This document shows, in pieces, positions 15,666 to 23,784 of a stretch of 32,563 nt of DNA. The DNA is from Bernardetiaceae bacterium. GTDB taxonomy: Bacteria > Bacteroidota > Bacteroidia > Cytophagales > Thermoflexibacteraceae. The stretch covers positions 1 through 32,563 of the forward strand of contig JALONO010000024.1 of the NCBI GenBank assembly GCA_025454895.1. Reading direction: 5' to 3'. The first letter of the stretch is position 1. Every line of letters starts with the position of its first letter. The notes below the pieces were generated by a model. That model was not told the origin of the DNA. It made no database searches and worked only from the letters and a program-made list of their open reading frames with translations. The translations under genes and the position numbers were made by a program.

Positions 15666-17219
15666 TTACAGCGGCAAGTTGCTATGCTTTTTGGGCGGTA
15701 GCGAAGTGGCCTTGTTGGCCAGCATTTTAAAGGCCGTGATCACTTTTTTGCGGGTATTTTCGGGTAAAATCACCTCGTCGATGAAGCCCCGGTGGGCCGC
15801 CCGCCACGGAGTAGCGAATTTTTGGTTGTACTCATCCTCTTTTTGCTTGTGCATGGCCTCGTGGTCGGCGGCTTCGGCAATTTCCTTGCGGAAGATGATC
15901 TCGGCCGCGCCCTTGGCCCCCATCACGGCAATTTCGGCACTGGGCCAGGCGTAGTTCATGTCGGCCCCGATGTGCTTGGAGTTCATCACATCGTAAGCCC
16001 CGCCGTACGCCTTGCGGGTGATCACGGTTACGCGGGGCACGGTGGCCTCACAAAAAGCGTAGAGCAGTTTGGCCCCGTTGGTGATGATCCCTCGCCACTC
16101 TTGGTCGGTACCGGGCAAGAACCCGGGCACGTCCACAAACACCAGCAGCGGGATGTTGAACGCATCGCAGAAACGCACAAACCGGGCGGCCTTTACGCTC
16201 GAGTTGATATCGAGGCAACCGGCCAAAACGGCGGGCTGGTTAGCCACCACGCCCACGCTGCGCCCGCCCACGCGCGCAAAGCCCACGATCATGTTCTCGG
16301 CAAAGTTTTTATGCACTTCCAAGAAACCTTCTTCGCCTTGGTCCACCACTTCGTAGATGACCTCGTGCATATCATACGGTTGGTTGGGGTTATCGGGCAC
16401 CAGGTTGGCCAGGGCGGGGCGGGTCTCGTCGCCCGGCTCGTAGGGCAGCAACGGCGGTTCGTCGTCGCAGTTTTGCGGCAGGTAGCTAAGCAGTTTTTTC
16501 AACCGCATGATGCAGTCCACCTCGTTGGGGCAGCTAAAGTGGGTAACCCCGCTCTTGGTGCTGTGGGCCGAGGCCCCGCCCAGATCTTCGGAGGTTACGT
16601 CTTCGTGGGTAACGGTTTTGACCACGTTAGGCCCGGTAACGAACATGTAAGACGTGTTCTCGACCATCATAATAAAGTCAGTGATGGCCGGGGAGTACAC
16701 CGCCCCGCCCGCGCAAGGCCCCATAATGGCCGAAATTTGCGGTACCACGCCCGAGGCAATGGTGTTGCGGTAGAAAATATCGGCATAGCCGCCCAGCGAG
16801 TTCACGCCTTCTTGGATGCGCGCCCCGCCCGAGTCGTTAAGACCCACGATGGGTGCCCCGTTTTTGAGGGCCAAGTCCATGATTTTGCAGATTTTCTCGG
16901 CGTGGGTCTCCGACAGCGAGCCGCCAAACACCGTAAAGTCTTGCGAAAAAACGTACACCAATCGGCCGTTGACCGTGCCGTAGCCGGTTACCACGCCGTC
17001 GCCTAGGTAATACTCTTTGTCCAAGCCAAAATCTTTGCAGCGGTGCATCACAAACTGGCCGATTTCTTCAAACGAGCCGGGGTCCATGAGCAGGTCGATC
17101 CGCTCACGGGCGGTGAGTTTCCCTTTTTTATGCTGGGCATCGATGCGGGATTGGCCACCACCCAACAGGGCCTCGGCAGTTTTGCGTTCTAGGGTGGCGA
17201 TTTTTTCGGTTTTGGTCAT
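15666..17219 (-). CDS. Acyl-CoA carboxylase carboxyltransferase (beta) subunit, propionyl-CoA carboxylase type
   Basis: This 517-residue biotin-dependent carboxyltransferase matches the length of propionyl-CoA carboxylase beta and methylmalonyl-CoA decarboxylase alpha subunits. The N-terminal crotonase-like half holds the acyl-CoA oxyanion region [19 protein letters not shown] (about 130-148) and [16 protein letters not shown] (about 167-182). The C-terminal half holds the carboxybiotin region with [13 protein letters not shown] and [11 protein letters not shown]. It transfers CO2 from carboxybiotin to an acyl-CoA, most likely propionyl-CoA, yielding methylmalonyl-CoA; the reverse, sodium-pumping role is possible. 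The biotin carboxylase and carrier subunits are not in the window, so which holoenzyme it joins is unclear. It is a single-gene unit ending in a strong terminator. The ATG at 17219 gives the normal [12 protein letters not shown]-terminus. Confidence 0.93.
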   Translation of the reverse strand: MTKTEKIATLERKTAEALLGGGQSRIDAQHKKGKLTARERIDLLMDPGSFEEIGQFVMHRCKDFGLDKEYYLGDGVVTGYGTVNGRLVYVFSQDFTVFGGSLSETHAEKICKIMDLALKNGAPIVGLNDSGGARIQEGVNSLGGYADIFYRNTIASGVVPQISAIMGPCAGGAVYSPAITDFIMMVENTSYMFVTGPNVVKTVTHEDVTSEDLGGASAHSTKSGVTHFSCPNEVDCIMRLKKLLSYLPQNCDDEPPLLPYEPGDETRPALANLVPDNPNQPYDMHEVIYEVVDQGEEGFLEVHKNFAENMIVGFARVGGRSVGVVANQPAVLAGCLDINSSVKAARFVRFCDAFNIPLLVFVDVPGFLPGTDQEWRGIITNGAKLLYAFCEATVPRVTVITRKAYGGAYDVMNSKHIGADMNYAWPSAEIAVMGAKGAAEIIFRKEIAEAADHEAMHKQKEDEYNQKFATPWRAAHRGFIDEVILPENTRKKVITAFKMLANKATSLPPKKHSNLPL

Positions 17220-17477
17220 GGCGGTGGACGGATTCTGTTTAGTTTAAAAATAGATAAATGACACGGCTTTTCGACCCTCTAGACCTCGAGGGGCTGGTTT
17301 TGCCTTGGAAAAAATACGAAAAATGCTTGGAGGTGCCGCAAATAGCTTGGTGGAGGTTGGCTGGCCGCCCCTTTGGGGCAACAGAGCCATTCAGAGGCGG
17401 GGCAAAGAATGATTTGCGCAACTTGAACAAGGGTAAATGGGCACTCATGGTATCGGGGTGCAAGATGCGTCGTTTTT

Positions 17478-18563
17478 TCAATTGGCAAAATGATCTTTGT
17501 CATCAAGCAGGCAGGTGGCCAGGCGGGCCAGGTCGGCGGGCGTGTGCAAGGCGTTGAGCACAATGCGGGTAATGGTCGGCCCGTCGGCTTGGGGGTAAGC
17601 AAACGACGAAACGATGATGCCCGCCGCCAACAGCTTCGCGTACAAATCGTTGCGCTGGGTGAAAAAAACCGGGTAGCCCGGCGAGTGGCTGAACGGTAGC
17701 CCCGGCCCCAGCCGGGCCGCCAGTTGGGCCACGTTGGCCCGCAGTTGAGCCAAGGCTTGCTGGTAAACCGGGCGCGCTTGCAGGTAAGCATATAAATACG
17801 CCGGGGGCGGCGGCGAGGCCCCGGCAAAAAACGGCAACTGGCGCAATTGGGCTATCCAGGCGGCGGGGCCTAGCACTAGCCCGGCGGGCAGCCCCCCGGC
17901 TTTGGCAAGCGAGGCCACTACCAACCGCTGCACGTGCGGCAACCGGGGCAGTTGCGGATAAATCCCATTGCCCAGTTCGCCCAGCAGGCCCAGGCCGTGC
18001 GAGTCGTCGGCCAGGAGCCAGATTTGTTTACGGGGGGCAATTTGGGCCAACCAATCAAAGTGGTACAACTGGCCCCGGATGGCATCCACCGAGTTAGTTA
18101 CCAGCATCCAACGGTCAAGGGCCGACTGGTTGATCTCCGCCACGGTTTGGGCGGCCCACTCCGCTTGGCTAGGTTCCGGGCCGGGGGGCGGCGGGGCCAG
18201 CCACAGGGCCGGGTGGCTGCCGGGGGCATAGCGCAAAGCGGTGCCCGGTTGGGCCAGCCAGTGGTGCCGCAGCCACCAGGCCACCAGTTGCCCGGCCAAA
18301 AACCCGGACGACATGAGCAGGCCCGCCTCGGCCCCCGTCCACTCGCAAAGGGCGGCCTCCGCTTGCTCGAACACTTGCAGGCGCACGTTGCCCGTGCGCG
18401 AGGCCCCAAAGTTGTGCCCGTAGCGGGCCAGCCCCTCGGCCAAATGCGCCCGGAAAACCGGCTGATGGGGCATGCCCAAATAGGCCGTGCCGCTAAAATA
18501 AAGGTACTCGCCTTGCGGGGTGTGGGCGGTGCGGCCGGGCTGGTGGTCCAGGTGGAAAATCAT
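17478..18563 (-). CDS. PLP-dependent alpha-oxoamine synthase-like enzyme (BioF/KBL superfamily)
   Basis: This 361-residue fold-type I PLP enzyme resembles 8-amino-7-oxononanoate synthase and 2-amino-3-ketobutyrate CoA ligase. Visible signatures are the substrate-entry stretch GASRTGNVRLQ (53-63), the PLP-aspartate motif DDSHGLG (186-192, D186 and H189) and the Schiff-base lysine K221 in ASLAKAGGLPAG. It is somewhat shorter than typical BioF (about 380-400), with a proline-rich loop at about 123-132. No biotin-pathway gene is near, so a BioF role is not supported by context; it may be one of the orphan paralogues seen in Bacteroidota. It faces the MBL hydrolase divergently across 72 bp. Downstream (17220-17477) is a 258-bp gap before the carboxyltransferase start with no gene seen. 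Superfamily sure, substrate unknown. Confidence 0.8.
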   Translation of the reverse strand: MIFHLDHQPGRTAHTPQGEYLYFSGTAYLGMPHQPVFRAHLAEGLARYGHNFGASRTGNVRLQVFEQAEAALCEWTGAEAGLLMSSGFLAGQLVAWWLRHHWLAQPGTALRYAPGSHPALWLAPPPPGPEPSQAEWAAQTVAEINQSALDRWMLVTNSVDAIRGQLYHFDWLAQIAPRKQIWLLADDSHGLGLLGELGNGIYPQLPRLPHVQRLVVASLAKAGGLPAGLVLGPAAWIAQLRQLPFFAGASPPPPAYLYAYLQARPVYQQALAQLRANVAQLAARLGPGLPFSHSPGYPVFFTQRNDLYAKLLAAGIIVSSFAYPQADGPTITRIVLNALHTPADLARLATCLLDDKDHFAN

Positions 18564-18635
18564 GCGGGGGCGGGCAAAGGTTGCAAGGTTGGGCCAAAAG
18601 TAGGTTTTTTGGGCCAGTTAAAGCCCGGTTGCCTT

Positions 18636-19289
18636 ATGCTACAAGTTAAATCATTCACCTTCAATGCGTTGGAAGAAAATACTTATGTGCTGTACGAGCC
18701 AGGTGGCCCGGCGGCCATTGTGGACCCCGGCTGCTACGACCGGGCCGAACAAGCCACCTTGCAGGCGTTTATTACCGAGCAAGGCCTGCGGGTAACGCAT
18801 TTGCTGAACACCCACTGCCACGTGGACCACGTGCTGGGCAACCAATGGGTAAAAGATACTTACGGCGTGCCGCTGCTCGCCCACGCCCTGGAACGGCAAA
18901 ACCTGACCATGAACCCGTTGTTTGCCCCCATGTTCGGGTTTGCCCGCTACCAAAATAGCGAGATTGACCAGGAGATAACGCCGGGCCAGGCCATTACCGT
19001 GGGCCAATGGGCCTTGCAAACTTGGTTTGTGCCGGGCCACTCGCCGGGGCACGTGGCGTTTTACCACCCGGAAGGCCCCTGGGTGATCAGCGGCGACGTG
19101 CTGTTCCGGGGCAGCATTGGCCGCACCGACCTGCCCGGCGGCGATTACGCCACCCTCGAGCGCAGCGTGCGCGAGGTACTTTTTAACTTGCCCGCCCCCA
19201 CCACTGTGTACTGCGGCCACGGCCCGGCCACTACCATTGGGCACGAGCAACGCACCAACCCGTTTTTTGGGGCGACGGCTAGGGCTTGA
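18636..19289 (+). CDS. MBL-fold metallohydrolase (glyoxalase II-like)
   Basis: This 217-residue cytoplasmic protein is a metallo-beta-lactamase-fold hydrolase. The zinc motif THCHVDH is at residues 59-65 (H60, H62, D64, H65), followed by later ligands in VPGHSPGHVAFY, SGDVLF and YCGHGPATT. The pattern resembles YcbL/hydroxyacylglutathione hydrolase-like proteins that cleave thioesters. The open frame extends far upstream in phase, but that part is antisense to the BioF-like gene. The ATG at 18636 gives the family's usual MLQVKSFTFNALEENTY start and is the supported one. The stop overlaps the 3' end of recX by 11 bp (convergent). Substrate unknown; a thioester such as S-lactoyl-bacillithiol is only a guess. 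Confidence 0.88.
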   Translation: MLQVKSFTFNALEENTYVLYEPGGPAAIVDPGCYDRAEQATLQAFITEQGLRVTHLLNTHCHVDHVLGNQWVKDTYGVPLLAHALERQNLTMNPLFAPMFGFARYQNSEIDQEITPGQAITVGQWALQTWFVPGHSPGHVAFYHPEGPWVISGDVLFRGSIGRTDLPGGDYATLERSVREVLFNLPAPTTVYCGHGPATTIGHEQRTNPFFGATARA

Positions 19290-19710
19290 TCAGCTTGGCC
19301 ACCAGTTCCGGCTCGTAGCCCTTGGCCACCAACGAGCGGTAGGCGGCGGCCCGGGCGGCCAAGGTGGTGGCCTTTTTGGCCGAAGCCAGCTTTTGCAGGG
19401 TGGCCAGGTAGTCGGCCTCGTCCAGTTGGGCCAGGGCCTCGGCAATGTGCGCGGCCGCCACGCCCTTGAGCCGCAGGGCCTGCTTGATTTTGAGCCGGCC
19501 CCACTGGTGGTACCTAAACTTGCCACTGGCAAAACTCCGGGCAAACCGGGCCTCGTCCAAAAATTTTTCGGCTTGCAATTGGGCCAGCACTTGGGCCGCT
19601 ATCGAAGGCGGCACCTCCCAGGCTGTCAATTTGGCCCGCACCTCGGCCAGGCAGCGGTCCTGGTAGGCGCAGTAGGCGGCGGCTTTGGCATAGGCGGCGG
19701 TGAAGTCCAT
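19279..19710 (-). CDS. recX: RecX-family regulator of RecA
   Basis: This 143-residue, strongly helical and basic protein has the RecX pattern of three-helix repeats. YCAYQDRCLAEVRAKL (13-28) opens the first, FLDEARFARSFASGKFRYHQWGR spans about 50-72, KIKQALRLKGV follows, and the C-terminal repeat ends SLVAKGYEPELVAKLI. RecX binds RecA filaments and limits strand exchange. Length is near the usual 150-160 residues. The gene is convergent with the MBL hydrolase (11-bp overlap) and its ATG at 19710 lies 4 bp from dispersed repeat copy C, so that repeat must sit in or at its promoter. No recA is nearby. Confidence 0.88.
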   Translation of the reverse strand: MDFTAAYAKAAAYCAYQDRCLAEVRAKLTAWEVPPSIAAQVLAQLQAEKFLDEARFARSFASGKFRYHQWGRLKIKQALRLKGVAAAHIAEALAQLDEADYLATLQKLASAKKATTLAARAAAYRSLVAKGYEPELVAKLIKP

Positions 19711-19713
19711 ATC

Positions 19714-19816
19714 AGTATTAAAATGCCTTAATGATGGCAGAATAAAATGATTTTTCTATTTGATTATCAAATATTTATTAGATGCAGAATGCGTAATTTT
19801 TGTTTGACTTTTGATG
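19714..19816 (+). repeat. Dispersed ~105-bp intergenic repeat, copy C (forward, diverged)
   Basis: The copy begins AGTATTAAAATG and keeps the central TTTCTATTTGATTATCAA and the end TTGACTTTTGATGT. The 8-bp units are partly degraded (ATGCCTta, ATGATGgc, AGAATAaa, ATGATTtt). It lies in the 315-bp gap between recX and the acyltransferase gene. Confidence 0.7.
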
Positions 19817-19852
19817 TTTTATGGACGAAGGGCTGGGCTACTTCCTAGTTAA

Positions 19853-19935
19853 ATCACAAAACAATAATGGAGCTTGCAGGTTTTTTTACAACCAATTGCT
19901 AATCAAACAAATGATCATGCAATCACTTTGGCATT
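19853..19935 (-). repeat. Dispersed intergenic repeat, copy H (reverse, decayed and shortened)
   Basis: Plus-strand ATCATGCAATCACTTTGGCA corresponds to ATCATGCAATCATTTAGTCA of copies B and G in reverse. CCAATTGCTAATCAAA and the left CAAAACAATAATGGAGCTTGC match the centre and tip with gaps. It stands in opposite orientation to copy C, about 37 bp away. The rest of the gap (19936-20025) holds nothing recognisable. Confidence 0.5.
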
Positions 19936-20025
19936 GGCGATCAACAAGCTGATTGTTCAGGGAGGCCGCACCTAAATCTTACTCATTGTAAAAAAGCTGT
20001 GATTTTACCAATCCCCAAATTTTGC

Positions 20026-21177
20026 TCACACCTTGATGATGATATTGCGGCGGAACATCCACCAGAGCACTAAAAACCAGCCGCCCACCCAGGTGAGCGC
20101 ATAGGCGAGCGAGGCGTTGTTTTCGCTCAAAAACTGGAGGTAAAACTCGTAGAGCCGATAGTTGATGGCCACCCGGTGCGGCGGCTCGCCCACCTTAAAC
20201 AGCCCAAAGGTCTCGGCCAGCATCCCGCTTAACACAAACACAATGAGCGCGTTAACCCCATACACCCGAAAGGGGAACGCCCAAGTGCGGTAGCCGCGCT
20301 GATCCACCAAATAGTAGCAAAGGGCCAGGCCGCAATTGGCCAGCCCGGCGGTAAACACCACGTACGAACTAGTCCACAGCGGCTTGTTGATGGGGAAACC
20401 CCAATCCCAAACATAACCCAGGGCGGCAAGCAGGCAGCCGTCCACCAGTAGGCGCAAGGTGCGCTGTTCGGGGGCCGGGTCGGCGTTTTTGAGCCAGCGG
20501 CCCGCCCGGATGCCCAGCAGCGTGGTTACCATGGCGGGCAAGGTGCTCAGCAGCCCCTCAGGGTCGCGCAGGCGTTTGGCCCCGGCCCAGAGGTGGTTTT
20601 CGCCGATGAGGAGCCGGTCCACGTAGGCGGCAAAGTTGTTCACCTCGTCGTGCCACAGGCCGGGGCCGTGGCCGGGCACGGGTGCCCAAGCCATTAAGGC
20701 CCAGTAGCCCAGCAGTAGGCCGCTGCCCAGCCAGTACCACGTGCGCGGTGGGGCGTACAAATACAGCAACGAGGCGGCGGCGTAGCACAGGGCTATGCGT
20801 TGCAGCACCCCCATGAGCCTGATTTTGACCACCTGGCTCGATAATTCAACCGGCGAGGCCTCGAAGTTGAAAAACGGGTACGCCGCCATGAGCAGCCCCA
20901 GCCCGAAAATGGTCGCCGCCCGGCGGGCAACCTTGCCGCCCAAGCCCGAGGGCCGGGGCTGGCCGGGCGCGGGCAGGGCAAACACGATGGCCACCCCCAC
21001 AATGAACAAGAAAAAGGGGAATACCAGGTCGGTGGGGGTCCAGCCGTGCCAGGCCGCGTGGGCCAGGGGTGGGTAAATATGCCCCCAGTCGCCGGGGTTG
21101 TTCACCAAAATCATCCCGGCGATGGTGATGCCCCGGAACACGTCCAGCGACTGCAAACGGGGGGTAGGGTTGCTCAT
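20026..21177 (-). CDS. HGSNAT-like / DUF5009 multipass membrane acyltransferase
   Basis: From the ATG at 21177 the protein has 383 residues. It begins with the family signature RLQSLDVFRGITIAGMILVN (residues about 7-26), followed by WHGWTPTDLVFPFFLFIVGV with its conserved aspartate. About ten hydrophobic helices follow to the C-terminus. This pattern belongs to bacterial relatives of heparan-alpha-glucosaminide N-acetyltransferase, which carry acetyl groups across a membrane to a sugar. Bacteroidota often have several, usually near glycan genes; here there is no such neighbour. An in-frame upstream start at 21201 adds eight residues but is less likely because SNPTPRLQSLDVFRG is a typical N-terminus. 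It is divergent from the small membrane protein at 21321. The acceptor substrate is unknown. Confidence 0.85.
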   Translation of the reverse strand: MSNPTPRLQSLDVFRGITIAGMILVNNPGDWGHIYPPLAHAAWHGWTPTDLVFPFFLFIVGVAIVFALPAPGQPRPSGLGGKVARRAATIFGLGLLMAAYPFFNFEASPVELSSQVVKIRLMGVLQRIALCYAAASLLYLYAPPRTWYWLGSGLLLGYWALMAWAPVPGHGPGLWHDEVNNFAAYVDRLLIGENHLWAGAKRLRDPEGLLSTLPAMVTTLLGIRAGRWLKNADPAPEQRTLRLLVDGCLLAALGYVWDWGFPINKPLWTSSYVVFTAGLANCGLALCYYLVDQRGYRTWAFPFRVYGVNALIVFVLSGMLAETFGLFKVGEPPHRVAINYRLYEFYLQFLSENNASLAYALTWVGGWFLVLWWMFRRNIIIKV

Positions 21178-21320
21178 GGCAAATACGCTGCTTTTGCCCA
21201 AAATAAGGGTAAACTCCCCCCAAAAGCCAACGGCTACGGGCTACTTGGTTTGCTTTTTTGGCCGGGCTGCCCCAATTTTCAGGGGACATTTAGTCGGTTA
21301 TTTCTGAAAACTTTTTGCTT

Positions 21321-21692
21321 ATGAACCCGATGCTGCGCTTGGTAGTGGGGCTGGTGATGCTCCTGGTGGGGGGGTACATGTTTTTGGACGCGGTTCATGT
21401 CAACAACTTTTTCACCTCCAACCAAACTATTTTCCGGGTCAGCGGCTTCCACGTTACGTCGGGGGTGGTGCTGGTGCCGCTGTTCGTGGGCATCGGCATC
21501 CTGTTCTTTGGCTCGTGGACCCGCGTGGGGCTGGCCCTCATTTTCGGCTCGCTCATTTTGTTGTTTGTGGGCATGTTGTTCAGCGTAAACTTGAGCATGC
21601 GCTCCATGTCGTTCTTCAAACTGGTTTCCATTTTGACCCTCATTGGCGGCGGGGCGGGCCTCATGCTCAGCATTTTACGTAAAGGTGTTTAG
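21321..21692 (+). CDS. Small four-helix membrane protein, unknown function
   Basis: This 123-residue protein is almost entirely hydrophobic. Four predicted helices lie at about 5-25, 46-65, 69-90 and 98-118, with short Arg/Ser-containing loops. I do not recognise a family. The start is the ATG at 21321; an upstream in-frame TTG at 21315 adds only two residues. The stop lies 14 bp before the VOC gene, so the two are probably cotranscribed, which hints at a link but not a function. Confidence 0.7.
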   Translation: MNPMLRLVVGLVMLLVGGYMFLDAVHVNNFFTSNQTIFRVSGFHVTSGVVLVPLFVGIGILFFGSWTRVGLALIFGSLILLFVGMLFSVNLSMRSMSFFKLVSILTLIGGGAGLMLSILRKGV

Positions 21693-21706
21693 CTTTTCTT
21701 CGGCCT

Positions 21707-22093
21707 ATGACTTCACCCCTCCCGCTGGCCGGCCTGGCCCTCAACCATGTGGCCCTCCACGTGGCCGATGTGGCCGCGAGCGTCCGTTTTTATGGCCAGG
21801 TGCTTGGGCTGGCCGCGCTGCCCCGGCCTGATTTTGATTTTCCGGGGGCTTGGTTCGCCCTGGGGGCGGGGCACGAGCTTCACCTCATTGGGGGGCGCGC
21901 CGCCCCGGCCCAGTCGCACAGCCGGGGCACCCATTTTGCCCTGCAGGTGGCCGATGTGCGGGCGGCCGAAGCCGCCCTGCGCGCGCGGGGTGCCACCTGC
22001 AGCCCGCTCAAGCCCCGGCCCGACGGCGTGCTCCAGTTTTTCGTTACCGACCCCGACGGCCACTGGATCGAGTTTTGCCAGGCGGCGGGGTAA
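21707..22093 (+). CDS. VOC-superfamily (glyoxalase/dioxygenase-fold) protein
   Basis: This 128-residue single-module protein has the vicinal-oxygen-chelate fold of two beta-alpha-beta-beta-beta units. LNHVALHVADVAASVRFYGQVLGL (11-34) opens the first with the metal histidine H14. HFALQVADVRAAEAALRARG opens the second and the metal glutamate is in DPDGHWIEFCQ near the end. Members include glyoxalase I, fosfomycin thiol transferases and ring-cleavage dioxygenases; the sequence does not decide between them. It follows the small membrane protein by 14 bp and is the last gene of that unit. After it lies a 236-bp gap containing dispersed repeat copy G. Confidence 0.85.
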   Translation: MTSPLPLAGLALNHVALHVADVAASVRFYGQVLGLAALPRPDFDFPGAWFALGAGHELHLIGGRAAPAQSHSRGTHFALQVADVRAAEAALRARGATCSPLKPRPDGVLQFFVTDPDGHWIEFCQAAG

Positions 22094-22224
22094 ACGCTGG
22101 GGGCGTAGTTGGCCAACCTGCCCAAGCAAGCGATAAAAACGACCCGAGGTTAAGTTAGTTCGGTGGGCGAAATCTTAAAAAGTATTGATTTTCAGTAAAT
22201 TAAAAGCCGATTGGGGCGTAGCTT

Positions 22225-22330
22225 GACCGTAGTGATAAAGTTGAGTAAAGCATTGCCAATGCCATAAACGATCGATCACCAGACGAGGCAAATCCTTAAA
22301 CCATGCAATCATTAAGTCATTTGATTAGAA
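22225..22330 (-). repeat. Dispersed intergenic repeat, copy G (reverse, diverged), overlapping the methyltransferase start
   Basis: CCATGCAATCATTAAGTCAT (22301-22320) matches the reverse copies B and H, and the plus-strand left part (GCATTGCCAATGCC, GATCGATCACCAGACGAGGC) aligns more loosely with the remaining consensus. The 8-bp units on the minus strand read ATGACTta, ATGATTgc, ATGGTTta, AGGATTtg. The left boundary is approximate. Confidence 0.6.
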
Positions 22331-23163
22331 TGCCCGTTCCTGACCATTCACAGTACATCCACGGCAGCCACCCCGAAGAACAGGCCCGCCTTTCGCTCAT
22401 GAACCAGGTAATGAACCCGCGCTGCCTGGCCGCCATTGGCCTGCGCGGGGGCGAGCGCGTGCTCGACGTGGCCAGCGGCCTGGGCCAGCTCACCCGCGCC
22501 CTGCGGCAAGCGGCCGGGCCTAACGGGGCGGCCCTGGGCATCGAGCGCGACCTGGCCCAACTGGCTCAGGCCCAGGCCCTTGCCGCCGCCGAAGGCCAGG
22601 CCCAGGCAGTGGAGTTTAGGCAAGGCAGCGCGCTGACCCTGCCATTGCAACCCAAGGAATGGGGCAGTTTTGACGTGGCCCACACCCGGTTTTTGCTCGA
22701 GCACCTACCTGACCCGCTGCCCGTGGTGCAGCAAATGGCGGCCGCCGTGCGGCCCGGTGGGCGCGTGTTCCTGGCCGACGACGACCACGAAATGCTGTTT
22801 TGCTGCCCCGAGCCGCCCGGTTTTATGGCGGTGTGGCGGGCCTACTGCCGCACCTACGACCGCCTGGGCAACGATCCTTACATTGGCCGCCGCTTACCAG
22901 GGCTGCTGCACGAAGCGGGGCTTGCCCAACTGCGCAACGGTTTCATCTTTTTTGGGGGCTGCCACGGCCAGCCCGAGTTTGCGTTGCTGTGCCAAAACCT
23001 GCACGGCATTTTGGTAGGGGCCCGCGAGCCGATTTTGCAAACTTTCGCATTTACCGAAGGCTACTTTGAGCAAGCCTTGCGGGATTTCATGGCTTGGGCG
23101 GCCACTCCGGGCGCGGCCCTGTGGTACCCCATTTGCTATGCCGAGGGCGTGCGCCCGGCTTAG
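22330..23163 (+). CDS. SAM-dependent class I methyltransferase
   Basis: From the ATG at 22330 the protein has 277 residues and a Rossmann-like methyltransferase domain. Motif I is VLDVASGLGQLTRAL (about 43-57), the acidic residue after strand 2 is in GIERD (about 70-74), and the post-motif region is FDVAHTRFLLEHLPDPL. The C-terminal third, with two aromatic stretches (YCRTYDRLGNDPYIGRRLPG and the YFEQALRDFMAWA end), probably forms the acceptor lid. An in-frame ATG at 22303 lies inside dispersed repeat copy G and would add nine repeat-derived residues; MPVPDHSQYIHGSHPEEQ is the more natural N-terminus. The substrate (small molecule or lipid) is unknown. It stands alone, with an 89-bp gap to the rhodanese gene. 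Confidence 0.85.
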   Translation: MPVPDHSQYIHGSHPEEQARLSLMNQVMNPRCLAAIGLRGGERVLDVASGLGQLTRALRQAAGPNGAALGIERDLAQLAQAQALAAAEGQAQAVEFRQGSALTLPLQPKEWGSFDVAHTRFLLEHLPDPLPVVQQMAAAVRPGGRVFLADDDHEMLFCCPEPPGFMAVWRAYCRTYDRLGNDPYIGRRLPGLLHEAGLAQLRNGFIFFGGCHGQPEFALLCQNLHGILVGAREPILQTFAFTEGYFEQALRDFMAWAATPGAALWYPICYAEGVRPA

Positions 23164-23252
23164 ATTTTGTTTGGGAATTTCAAAACATTGATATTCAACT
23201 AATTAAGTTTACTTACATTACTTTGATCGGCTTATGGCTGCGATAAACCGGA

Positions 23253-23567
23253 TCAAACCACGGGCAGGCCGGCCCCGGCCAATTCCTGAAAACCGCCCAC
23301 GTTGTACACCTTGGCAAACCCGGCATCGAGCATTTGCTGGGCCGCTTTGCCGCTGCGGTTACCCGAAGCGCAGTACAAATAATAGGTCGCGTTTTTGTCA
23401 AACGCCGGGTATGCGTCGTTGAACACGCCGCCGAGGAAATCGTAGTTAGTGGCCCCTTCCAGGTAGCCGCCCTCAAATTCAGAGGGGGTGCGCACATCCA
23501 GCAAAACGCCGGGTTCGGCTTGTTGCTGGGCTTGGAATTCGGCAGGGGTAAGGCGGGTAACGCTCAT
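23253..23567 (-). CDS. Single-domain rhodanese-like protein
   Basis: This 104-residue protein is one rhodanese domain and nothing else. It has LLDVRTPSEFEGGYLEGATN (22-41), the typical strand-loop of the family, and an active-site loop CASGNRSG starting at C66, with YNVGGFQELAGAGLPV closing the domain. Such proteins carry persulfide sulfur on the cysteine and hand it to thiols or partner proteins. The start at 23567 (MSVTRLTPAEF) is preferred to an in-frame start 30 bases upstream, which adds residues unlike the family. It follows bcp on the same strand after a 217-bp noncoding stretch full of inverted repeats. A shared thiol/sulfur-redox theme with bcp is possible but not demonstrated. Confidence 0.87.
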   Translation of the reverse strand: MSVTRLTPAEFQAQQQAEPGVLLDVRTPSEFEGGYLEGATNYDFLGGVFNDAYPAFDKNATYYLYCASGNRSGKAAQQMLDAGFAKVYNVGGFQELAGAGLPVV

Positions 23568-23626
23568 AGGATAGTTAGTTTGGGAATGTGGCCGCAAAAT
23601 AATGACTTCTTACCAAGGCGCGGCCA

Positions 23627-23754
23627 GGTGGCCAACAAAAACGGATGGTTAGGCCACCGCAAGGGCCTACGGGTGCGCCCGCGAACGGGCTTGCGCGGCC
23701 GGACGGTTAGCGATAACGCCCATAACTGGCGCGCACCTTACTGGACGCAAGCCC
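23627..23754. repeat. Cluster of overlapping inverted repeats, possible structured RNA or REP-like relic
   Basis: At least five perfect inverted pairs fall within 128 bp: GGTGGCC 23627-23633 with GGCCACC 23652-23658; CGCAAG 23658-23663 with CTTGCG 23690-23695; GCCCG 23677-23681 with CGGGC 23686-23690; GGTGCGC 23672-23678 with GCGCACC 23731-23737; and GGGCTTGCG 23687-23695 with CGCAAGCCC 23746-23754. Several are mutually exclusive. A small GTTA-GCGA-TAAC hairpin sits at 23706-23717. No credible reading frame is present. Confidence 0.4.
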
Positions 23755-23784
23755 TGGTTACGTAGCTAACAAACGGGTGATTAA

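Noticed and set aside
15792-17006. 404-residue open frame on the plus strand
   Set aside because: It is antisense to the acyl-CoA carboxyltransferase gene and has a His/Val/Gly-rich composition with no recognisable motif.
17275-17292. CCCTC/GAGGG hairpin containing TAGACCTC, like the end of the MITE-like element
   Set aside because: Only 8-9 bases match the element end, there is no second end nearby, and the stem is short; probably chance.
17934-18635. In-frame upstream extension of the MBL hydrolase (to about 451 residues)
   Set aside because: The extension is antisense to the BioF-like gene and is proline/arginine/glycine-rich; the MBL fold starts at the ATG at 18636.
23170-23230. AT-rich gap after the methyltransferase as a tenth repeat copy
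   Set aside because: TTGATATTCAACTAATTA and TTACTTACATTA faintly resemble the repeat core, but the order and spacing do not align.
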